Assembly: GCA_965204545.1 (NCBI GenBank)
Contig: CBDBFA010000001.1
Location: 186,001 to 250,000, forward strand
Direction of reading: 5' to 3'
Length of the DNA: 64,000 bases
From: JAABVD01 sp965204545
GTDB lineage: Bacteria; Verrucomicrobiota; Verrucomicrobiia; Opitutales; UBA2995
Below the pieces are notes generated by a model that saw only the letters and a list, made by a program, of their open reading frames with translations, made no database searches and was not told the origin of the DNA. Positions 17,195 through 26,200 of the stretch are shown one piece after another (within the stretch, counting starts at the first letter, position 1; every line of letters begins with the position of its first letter). The position numbers were made by a program, and so were the translations under genes.

Positions 17195-18373
17195 ATGACT
17201 CCGCTGGTACACATAGACGCCGACGCCTTCTTCGCTTCGGTCGAGCAAGCGGCCGACCCCCGCCTGCGCGGTATTCCCATGGCGGTGGGGGGCCGCAAGC
17301 GGGGCATCATTGCATCGGCTTCCTATGAAGCGCGGGCACTGGGAATCTACACCCCTATGCCCACCCAGCGCGCCTTTCAGGTGTGTCCGGATCTGGTGGT
17401 GGTGCCGGGCAATTTCGAGCTCTATGAACAATTTTCCGACTGGATCTTCGGCATGTGCCAGGAACTCACTCCTCTGGTCGAACGCAGTTCGATCGACGAG
17501 GGCTACATGGATTTCTCCGGTGCCTGGAACCTGGATCAGCACGGGCTGGTTAAACGGGTCCATGACCTCGATCGGGAGATCTGCCAATGGTTGAAAATCA
17601 CCCTGTCCGAGGGGATGGCGACCAACAAAATTGTTTCGGCCGTTGCCAGCAAGCTACACAAGCCCGACGGGTTTCTGGTGGTGCCGCAAGGCTCGGAAGC
17701 AGCCTTCATGGGCGCCCTCCCTCTGGGTCGCATGCCGGGCATAGGCCCGCGCACGGAGGAAGTGTTGCAAGCCATCGGGGCACGCCGCATCGGCGATCTC
17801 ATTACCCTGGGAGCTGAACGCCTTTACCCTTTCCTGGGCAAAACCACCGATTCTTTCCTGCAGTTGGCCCGGGGCATTGACGATCGCCGGATCGTGCTGG
17901 AACGCGAACCGGCCAAATCGTATTCCCAACAGCATACCTTCGAGAGGGACGTGGGGGACGATGAACGAGTCGTCCATCACCTGAAAACCATGATCGACGA
18001 CGAAATGATCCGCCTGCGCGAGGCCAAGAAACAAGCCCGCACCTTCGGCATGAAAATCCGCTACACCGATATGGAGGAAGTGGAAGCGTCTCGCAGTCTC
18101 TACGAGCCCAGTTGCCTGGAAAACGACTTCTACCCCCTCGTCCGCCCCATGCTCGCTCGGCTCTGGCGGCGCCGCGTGCACCTCCGCCTGGTGGCGGTGC
18201 GCTTCTCCAACATTTACGAGACCTTTGAACAAATGGAGCTTTTCCATGGTAAACGCCGCCGCCTGCGCCAGCTCATCCACACCATCGACCAGGTCAACGA
18301 ATCCTATGGCCAATACACCGTGCAGCGGGCTTATCGCATGATGCCTAAAAGGCGCCCGGGGGACGCCAATTAA
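17195..18373 (+). CDS. dinB: Y-family DNA polymerase IV
   Basis: This 392-residue protein has the three catalytic carboxylates of Y-family polymerases: Asp8 in HIDADAFFASVE, and Asp101 and Glu102 in SSIDEGYMD. It also has the YEARALGI finger segment, a helix-hairpin-helix (GRMPGIGPRTEEVLQAIG) and a little-finger domain (SYSQQHTFERDVGDD). It carries out error-prone synthesis past lesions. It has a strong GAAGGAGG ribosome site. The LexA-like box upstream and the DnaE2-type gene downstream indicate a damage-induced mutagenesis cassette. The final residues RRPGDAN and the TAA stop come from a GGCGCC/AATTAGG intergenic repeat block, so the native C-terminus may have been replaced. No beta-clamp motif is evident at the very end. 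Confidence 0.92.
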   Translation: MTPLVHIDADAFFASVEQAADPRLRGIPMAVGGRKRGIIASASYEARALGIYTPMPTQRAFQVCPDLVVVPGNFELYEQFSDWIFGMCQELTPLVERSSIDEGYMDFSGAWNLDQHGLVKRVHDLDREICQWLKITLSEGMATNKIVSAVASKLHKPDGFLVVPQGSEAAFMGALPLGRMPGIGPRTEEVLQAIGARRIGDLITLGAERLYPFLGKTTDSFLQLARGIDDRRIVLEREPAKSYSQQHTFERDVGDDERVVHHLKTMIDDEMIRLREAKKQARTFGMKIRYTDMEEVEASRSLYEPSCLENDFYPLVRPMLARLWRRRVHLRLVAVRFSNIYETFEQMELFHGKRRRLRQLIHTIDQVNESYGQYTVQRAYRMMPKRRPGDAN

Positions 18374-18474
18374 GAATTAGGAATTTTTCGAGTTGGGCGC
18401 TGACGAAGGAGAGAGGAACTCTCCAACTATTCGAAGCAATTATGCCTTCCTCGACATCTCAGCAACTCAGAATC

Positions 18475-18516
18475 TTGACGGGCTTGCCTTTCTCCGATAT
18501 AGTGAACATATGTATA
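18475..18516 (+). promoter_or_regulatory. Promoter and degenerate LexA-like site of the dnaE2 gene
   Basis: TTGACG (18475-18480) and TATAGT (18498-18503) are 17 bases apart, close to the sigma70 consensus. TGAACATATGTATA (18503-18516) overlaps the expected transcription start. It matches the dinB operator TGAACA-NN-TGTTCA except for two bases in the right half. The predicted start of transcription falls at or next to the start codon at 18510 or 18519. Confidence 0.5.
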
Positions 18517-21500
18517 GGATGGAGAGTTTGGGAAATTACAGTTTTTATTCCTTTTACGGGTCGCTGCTGTCGCCGCGGGAGTTGGCTGAGCTGGCTTATC
18601 ACCTGGGCTACCGCACGGTGGGTGTGGCCGACGAGCACGGCTTTTGGGGCGCGGTGAAATTTTCCCAGGCCTGCCGGAGGATGGGGCTTCGCCCGGTTTT
18701 CGGGTGCCGGCTGAAGCTGGAACTGGTGGGCGAAGTGCAGCTCACGGTAAAAAATACCGATGGCTATCGGGCGCTTTCCCGTTGCTTGTCGCTTTGGCAT
18801 ATGCCTTCGCCGGGGCCGCAGCGTGACAAGGGGGAGAGAGAGGTGGTGGCGCTGGCGGCGTTTCAGTATTTCTGGCGGGAGTTCGGGGGGCATTTTCATT
18901 TGTCGGTCCGGCCGACGCCCGGGCGGGGGGCGACCGGGAGGACCAGCGACTGGGTGATTTGGAAGCGCGTCTGGGATGAACTGGTGGCGCGGTTGGGTCC
19001 GGAGATCTGGATTGAGTTGCAATGGGCCACCTTGCGGGAGCAGGAACTGCAGCGGAGGGTATTTCGGGAGTTGCGTGCGCTGACCGACCGCTGGGTGGCA
19101 ATGGGGGGGCGCGTTGCGCCGCACCCGAGCAATGGGACGTGTTGCGGGTATTGCAGTCTATCGGAACCCTGACGCGGGTAAGCCAGACGCATCCGGACAA
19201 ATTGATTCCCGGCGATTATTCGTTGATCGGGGCGGAGGCGTTGCTGCACCGTTTCGGCAAAGCGCGGCAGGTGCTGGAGCAAACCCGAAAGTTTACCGAA
19301 GCCTGCCGCTTTGACTTCGAATATGACCGGCTCTGGCTGCCGCATCTGCCAACGGGGGACGTTGAAACGGCGCCGGCGGACCGTGAAAGGCCAGAGGAGG
19401 AAATGGAGAAGCGCAACGAGCGGGCTTTTCGCCAACTGAGGTACCTTTGCTTGCGGGGGATTGTTTTGCGGTACGTGAGGGAACGCTATCCATGGAAGAA
19501 CAAACCGTCGCGGTCGGCCTTGCTGGAGCGAATACGGCGGGAATTGGACCTCATCCGGGAAACCGGCTATGCCGGTTACTTTCTGATCTTTTACGATATA
19601 GCGCGTGCCTGTGTGGATCGCGGCATTCCCGTGCTGGCTCGAGGGAGCGCGGCGGGCAGCCTGGTTTGCTACAGTCTCGGGGTGAGCAACGTGTGCCCGT
19701 TCCGGTTCGAACTGAATTTCGAGCGGTTTCTCAACCGGGAACGTCTCAAGCATTCCAAGCTGCCCGACATCGATTTGGATCTGCCCTGGGACAGGCGGGA
19801 CGAAATCATCGCCTATGTCTACGACAAATACGGCGACCATCACGTGGCCATGATTGGGGGCTCGAGCGCCTTTAAAAGCCGGGCCGCCATTGCGGAAGTG
19901 GCCAAGACCATGGGGGTTCCGGAGAATGAGGCGCGCCATATGACCCGTTATTTGCCTCGCAATGGAATGGAAGACCTGCTGCACGAGCGGAATTTGTCGG
20001 TGGAAAACAAGCACCTGGAGCGGGACGAGCGGTTCAATGCCATTCTGAAGACGGCCTCGTGTTTGGATGGGCTCCCCCGTCACCCCATGATGCATCCGTG
20101 CGGCATCGTGGTGGCGGACCGGCCGCTCACGGATTTCACACCGCTTCTGCCCTCGCGCAAGGGTTTCATGATGACGCAGATGTCCATGGAGCCGATCGAG
20201 GACCTGGGGCTTCTCAAGCTGGATCTGCTGGGGCAGGCCGGGCTGAGTGTGATTCGCGACACCTGCGAGAATCTGCGCCAGGACCTGGGAGTGATCAAAC
20301 CGCTCGAAGGCGTCGATTACTATGACGCGGAAGTCTTTGAAATGATTGCGGCCGGAGGGGCGCGCGGGGTGTTTCACATCGAATCTCCGGCCATGACCGG
20401 TTTGCTGAAGATGTGCCGATGCACTGACGTCGACTGCCTGGTCGGGACGGTATCGGTAATCCGGCCCGGAGCCGCCAACGAAGGCAAAAAGACCTCTTTT
20501 GCCCGCCGCTACCTGGGATTGGAAAAACCACGTTATGCGCACCCGGATCTCGAGCCGATTCTAAGGGACTGTTTCGGGCTGATGGTTTATGAAGAGCACA
20601 TCCTGCTGGTGGCGCATCACTGGGCAGGGGTCGACCTGGGGCGGGCGGATCTTTTGCGGCGGATCCTGATCAAGAAGCGGAAGGGCCGCGGTCTGCGGGA
20701 AATGGAGGCGGAATTTTACGCCTGCGCGCGAGAGAAGGGCCGGGACGAGGAGGCCATTTCCACGGTGTGGAAGTTGCTGGTGGAGTTTTCCGGCTACATG
20801 TTCAATAAGGCGCATGGGGCGGCCTACGCGGTGGAGGCGTTTCAGGGCGCCTACCTGAAAAAGCGCTATCCGGGTTATTTTCTCACCGCGGTATTGCAAA
20901 GCGGCCGGGGTTTTTACAACCCGCTGGTCTACGTTTTGGAATTACTGCGCCTCGGTTACCGGTTCGAGTTGCCCAGGGTGACGCGGCTCACGTTGTCCTT
21001 CCGGTTCAGCCATGGAGTGGTCTACTACCCGTTGTCGCGCATCGCCGGGTTGAGCCGGAAATTCCTGGGCGCGTGGCAGGCGGCCTTGCGGAAGGGGCCG
21101 TTTCGGGATTGGGACGACTTTCTCGTGCGGGCGCTGCCCGAATCGGCGGACCTGCTCCTGTTGGCAAAGACGGGCGCCCTGCGCGATTTTTTTGAAAACC
21201 GTTACGAAGCCGTCTGGCAGGCCGGGCGCTACCGGCGCGACGCCTACGCCGAGCGCAGCGAACGGCTGCTGCAGCCGGAGCCCAGCGGGGAGAAATTTCC
21301 CTTTCAACCCAGGGAACCGGAAGTATTCGCCCGCTGGGAGGTGGAGCTTTTGGGTTACCCCATTACGGTGTCGCCATTTGAGCTGTGGTTGAAGGGTATT
21401 GACCGGATGGGCACGGTGCGAATCGACCGGTTGAGTGATTACGTGGGCCGGGAGGTGGAGATCGCAGGCGTTATCGTGGCGGTGCGGAACTTTGTGGCGG

Positions 21501-21712
21501 TCAACGGCAAACCGATGAAGTTTGTTTCCATTGCGGACGAGACGGAAATTGCCGAGATCATCCTCTTTCCGGGAGCTTACCAACGCATGGCTTACGTAGT
21601 GTCCCGGTCGCAGGCCATTCGGATTCGCGTACGGGTAAAATGGGATAAAACGGAGCGTTCTGTCAGTATCCAGGCCGTGGGTCCAAAAAAGGGGTCAAAC
21701 GCAAAATGTTAA
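18510..21712 (+). pseudogene. dnaE2: DnaE2-type error-prone DNA polymerase III alpha subunit, frameshifted
   Basis: The first 200 codons (from ATG 18510, or 18519) encode a PHP domain: YSFYGSLLSPRELAELAYHLGYRTVGVADEHG. The frame then changes by -1 at seven consecutive G (19103-19109), and the rest of the protein follows. That part contains RVLQSIGTLTRV, the PDIDLDLPWD catalytic acids, the LGLLKLDLLGQAGL region with the third acid, a helix-hairpin-helix and the C-terminal OB fold (REVEIAGVIVAV..FVSIADET). The summed length is about 1067 residues, normal for DnaE2. The shift is either a one-base loss in the run, a read error, or programmed slippage, because the run is phased G-GGG-GGG. The protein would extend past lesions together with DinB. 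Confidence 0.85.
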
Positions 21713-21786
21713 AATCGTCCTCTAATTTCACGTGAAGGTTGATGTGAACCAATCAGATATTAACATTTTGCGTTTGACCCCTTTTT
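21686..21786. terminator. Long inverted repeat between convergent genes
   Basis: Two 27-base arms (21686-21712 and 21760-21786) are perfect inverse complements. Each includes GGGGTCAAACGCAAAATG or its complement and an outer run of five A or T. The loop is 47 bases. The left arm contains the stop codon of the polymerase gene, and the right arm ends just before the stop of the DUF1501 gene. It could end transcription from both sides. It also belongs to the GGGGTCA/TGACCCC repeat family. Confidence 0.6.
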
Positions 21787-21791
21787 GTCCT

Positions 21792-23267
21792 TTAGGCAAA
21801 CAACTGCTCCACCCGCTCGGCTTTGACCAGTTCGCGCGGTTGGTTGAGGTGGTTGTAGACCAGCGTGGTCGGATCGATTCCCATGGAATGGTAAATGGTG
21901 GCCAAAATCTCCATGGGGTGCACCGGATCCTCTACTGGGGCCGATCCCGTTTTGTCCGATTTTCCGTGCACGTAACCTCGCTTGATTCCCGCTCCACCGA
22001 TGACGCTGGTGTAGCAATAGGGCCAATGATCGCGGCCGTCGGCGCTATTGGTATTTCCGGAGGTGGAAACACCTTTTTCCGGACTGCGGCCAAATTCGCC
22101 TATGGCAACTACAAGAGTTTCATCGAGCAGGCCCCGCTGATCGAGATCCTGGAAAAGAGCGCTCAGGCCCCGGTCGAGCATGGGACCCGATTGATCTTTC
22201 ATGCGCTTGCTCAAACCCACGTGGTGGTCCCAACTGTGGTTGTCCGAATTGGCCACCTTGGGCCAGACCACCTCGACCACCCGCGTGCCGGCTTCAACCA
22301 GACGGCGGGCCAGCAGACAGCTCTGACCAAAGGTGTTGCGGCCGTAGAGATCGCGCACTTTTTCGCTCTCGGCCCCTAGGTTGAAGGCCTCGCGAGCCCG
22401 TCCGCTCACCAGGAGGTTCAAGGCTTGAGAATAAAATTCGTCGATGTTGTATTCTTCCACCGCCTTATCGATCAATGGCATCTGGGCGTTTATGGCATCC
22501 CGCAAGCTGGCCCGGCGACGCAGACGAACAGAAAACACTTCCGGACGCAATTGAAGGTCGTCCACTTTGATATTGTCCATTTTCGTCATATCCATGTCGT
22601 CCCCTTCGGGAAACAGGTAGTAGGGATCGAAGGCTTTGCCCAGAAAGCCGGCCGTCCCGCCCTTATTGACGACCTGCGATTCCTGAAGGGGCCGGGGGAG
22701 CATGACGAAGGGCAGCATGGGCTCGTCTGTCGGCTTGAACCGGACGATGTTCGATCCGAAATTGGGAAAGTCTTTGGAATTGGGAGGTTCCAACTGACCG
22801 GAAGGACTGACCTTGTCGGTGGTATAACCGGTCATAATCTGATAGATCGCGGCCGTATGGTTGAAGAGACCATTGGGGGTGTAGCTCATGGACCGGATCA
22901 TGGTGAACTTGTCGTTCACCTTGGCCAGGTTGGGAAGGATATCGGTGAAATGCACCCCGGGAATCCGGGTGGGGATAGTCTTGAAGGAGGAGCGAACGTT
23001 GTCGGGAACGGAATTGGGTTCCTTCGGATCCCACAGATCCAAATGGCTGGGCCCGCCCTGCAGGTAGACCATGATAACTGATTTCGCCTTGCCCCAACCG
23101 GGTCCTCCGGCAAATCCACTGCTGGCGGAGGCCGTCTGGGCCCGCAGAATCGAGTTGAGGGTCATTCCCAGCATACCGGCGCCTCCCACGCGGAGAAAAT
23201 CGCGGCGGCTGCAGTTGAGGTGAGAATCGCAGAGGTCTTTTCCTTTGGGTCCTGGTAATCTGAACAT
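21792..23267 (-). CDS. Tat-exported DUF1501 protein
   Basis: This 491-residue protein has a twin-arginine motif SRRDFLRVGG at about 20-29 and a hydrophobic stretch ending near AQTASA. The mature part has the DUF1501 signature: VIMVYLQGGPSHLDLWDPK, LPNLAKVNDKFTMIRSMSY, GRNTFGQSCLLARRLVEAGTRVVEV and DETLVVAIGEFGRSPE. It has the alkaline-phosphatase/sulfatase superfamily fold, but no reaction is established. It lies 20 bases after the large cytochrome/DUF1553 gene, with which it forms a standard two-gene unit in this bacterial group. The Tat export fits with a metal-loaded enzyme acting in the periplasm. Confidence 0.9.
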   Translation of the reverse strand: MFRLPGPKGKDLCDSHLNCSRRDFLRVGGAGMLGMTLNSILRAQTASASSGFAGGPGWGKAKSVIMVYLQGGPSHLDLWDPKEPNSVPDNVRSSFKTIPTRIPGVHFTDILPNLAKVNDKFTMIRSMSYTPNGLFNHTAAIYQIMTGYTTDKVSPSGQLEPPNSKDFPNFGSNIVRFKPTDEPMLPFVMLPRPLQESQVVNKGGTAGFLGKAFDPYYLFPEGDDMDMTKMDNIKVDDLQLRPEVFSVRLRRRASLRDAINAQMPLIDKAVEEYNIDEFYSQALNLLVSGRAREAFNLGAESEKVRDLYGRNTFGQSCLLARRLVEAGTRVVEVVWPKVANSDNHSWDHHVGLSKRMKDQSGPMLDRGLSALFQDLDQRGLLDETLVVAIGEFGRSPEKGVSTSGNTNSADGRDHWPYCYTSVIGGAGIKRGYVHGKSDKTGSAPVEDPVHPMEILATIYHSMGIDPTTLVYNHLNQPRELVKAERVEQLFA

Positions 23268-23286
23268 GGGGGGGTCCTTTCAGGTA

Positions 23287-26200
23287 TTAATAATTAAAGA
23301 GAAATGCAGAGTTGTTGATCAAGGCCCAGGCGAGATCCTGCGCCGCGGTGAGCCGGCGGTTGGCAGCTTGTTCGGTGGAGTGTTGCACGTCGATCCGAAG
23401 TTGAACCAGGGCCGAGTCTTCCGGGACGGGTCGCTCCGCCTTGGCCAAGGCCGCCTTGAGGCTTTCCATTTTTCCGTCCTTGGGGAGGGGCCGCTTGGCT
23501 TTTACCCAATCGAACCGCTTGGACAGGTATTCCGGATGTTGGTGCTTGAACCAAGTGTAAAGGGCGGCTTTCTCCTCGGGCTCGCGCGACGAGGGCGCCT
23601 TGCTCAGAATGGCGGCGATGGCTGCGGGCAAACCGAGATTGAGCGGGTCCTCCGCGTCGGTGAAATAAATGCGGAACTTGCCCAACGGGAAATCACCGTT
23701 GGAGTACCTGCAAATGACCGAGATGTGGACATAGCCGCCTTTTTCATCTAAGCTGAGGGGCTCTTCCAGTTTGACGCGCGCCCAGTGGGGGCGTCTCTCT
23801 TGTCCTCCCACGGCCCACGCCTTGTCATTGCGGTCGGGGTTGCCATTGATGATCTTTTCGACGCTGAAACCGTCTTCCGTGTAATCCGCCGCCGCCTCGG
23901 ACAAAGGGACTTCGATTCGATCTTCCTGATCAGTCTCGGCGGAATCTGAATAACTGAACTCGACCTCCGACACTACAAAGTTACCCGTTTCATTGAAGCC
24001 GGGACCGAAACCGGGCAGCGAATCGTCCGTCAAGGCTTCCAGCATGAATCCGCTGATGGTAGTCGCCTCCACCGGAAAGGTCATTTTATAGACTACCGAG
24101 TTTCCAAGCTCACCCGAGCCCTGGAGGGAGCCATCATCATTGACAATAAGGTCTACTTTGCCATCGCCCTCGGCTTCTTCAGGAAATTGCGGTTTCCAAA
24201 GGGTCCAGAAGCGATCCAGGGTAATAGCCTGTATTCCCGCCTCCTGCAAGGCGGGCAATTCATCCCATTCGAATTCCCACAACGCTTTTTTGGTGGCGGC
24301 AATGCGTTCCTTTCGCTCCTTCTCAGCCGCCTCTTTTTTGGCTTCGAACTCGGGCGTATAAGCCTTGATATCCGCTTTGGCCCGGGCTATGGCCCTGAAG
24401 CGCTCTGTCTCCAGTTCGGCCTTTCTCCATACCCAGTCGCTCTCCATTTCGGCCAACCGGGCAATCAAATTTTCGTGATCACGCTCGATGAGGGACCAAT
24501 TGTCCTGAACCAGGTCGATCTCCTCCTGCGTTGGAAAACGATTGAGCACCCGCAGGTACAGATTCTCGATCATGGACCGATCGTCGGATTCCCGCGTAAC
24601 GAGTTCGGCAATGCCGTTGTCCGGATCCCCCACCGCTTCGGCAATGGGAGCACCGCTCAATAAGGACATGACCGCGCCGAGTTGCACGTCGTTCTGCCGG
24701 TCGCATTCACAAGCCGATTCACGGGGCGGACGCCCCAGATTGGCCAGGAACCCGCCCTTGGTATCCACTTGAGCATCGGCCAGTTGAGCCGCTCGCATGC
24801 CCGGCTTGGCCCCGGGAAAATGGGGCTGGGCGCCGGTTACGGCGTAGACCGAGTCGAACAATACCTCGGCCGGAAGACGCCGGGCGTTGCCGTGCGAGTA
24901 ATTGATGGCGTCGTCCTCGTTGAAGGGATGGGTGCGGATGGACAACTGGTAAGTGCGGGAATTGCAGATTTCACGTATCAGCCCCCGCACATTGAAACCC
25001 GAATCGATGAAGAATTCGGTCAGGTAATCGAGCAATTCGGGGTTGGTGGGCGGATTTCCCGCACGAATATCGTCAATCGGCTCAATGATGCCGGTTCCTG
25101 TAAGGTATCCCCAAATGCGGTTGGCATAGCTTTTGGCGAAATACTGGTTGTCCTCCGCCGTTATCCACGCGGCCAATCTCTGCCGGCGGGTCGGCCGAGA
25201 GGGCGCCTCAGCGTCATCCTCTCCGGAAGCGATTTCCCTCGCTGTTGCCGGATAAGGAAAGGCGGGCCGGGCCACGTCACCCGTCAGGATGTTCGTCACC
25301 TCGCCCTCGTTCGTATCCCAAACGATCTCGTAGAGCGGCTTGGGGTTCTCTACCGCCGTCCCGCCGATGGTTGCTTTGGGCGCATTGGCCTTGTCGCGCT
25401 TCAAGTCGACCTGGGAGAAAAAGGCCGCCATTTGGTAGTAGTTATCCACGTTCCACCTTTCGAAGGGGTGGTCATGGCACTTATTGCAGTTGAACCGCGT
25501 GGCCAGGAAGAGGTGGGTGGTATTCTCCATCAGTTCTTCCGGCGTTCGCAGGATCTTGTAGTAGGAAGCGGGTGGATTCTTCTTATTGGACCCCTCCGCC
25601 GTGAGAATGGAGTAAACGAACTCGTCGTAGGGCACATTTTCCTCCAGCTGTCCGCGGATCCAATTCCGGAACAATTCGGACCCCTCCTTGCCGAGAAACT
25701 TCGAATTTACCTGTAACATGTCGGCCCATTTATTGGCCCAATGGTCGACAAATTCGGGGGAACCGATGAGACGGTCGATCATGTCGGCCCGTTTCTGGCG
25801 GGTCGGGCGATCATCCTCCAGGAAGGAGATCAGGGTTTCCACTTTCGGCGGAAGACCGGTCAGGTCCAAGTGAATCCGGCGCAGGAATTCTTCGTCCCGG
25901 GTGAGTCCGGAGGGCAGGATCTTCATCCGCATCCACTTTGACGCGACCAACTCGTCAATCCGGTTCCAGGTTTCGGGTTCTTTCCAGGCGAACCCGGTGC
26001 GGTCGCCCATCACGGTGAGGGTGGTGGCCGCGTAGGCGCCTTCGTAACGGGCCAGAATGGGCGCTTCGCCCCGCCGAATGGTGGTGATGAGTCCGAAGTC
26101 GTCATTTTCAGCCACTTCGGTATTGCCGCTTTCGATGATGGCCTCGCGGGTGACGTCGCGCCGAGAGCCATCCGGGTAACGGGCCATAACTCGCATTTGC

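Noticed and set aside
17654..18313. Minus-strand open frame opposite dinB (219 codons)
   Set aside because: The plus-strand Y-family motifs are unambiguous and the antisense protein resembles nothing known.
18896..20542. Long open frame on the minus strand opposite dnaE2 (548 codons)
   Set aside because: It lies fully opposite conserved polymerase motifs, has low-complexity His/Arg/Gln-rich sequence and no recognisable domain. It is a shadow of the high-GC gene.
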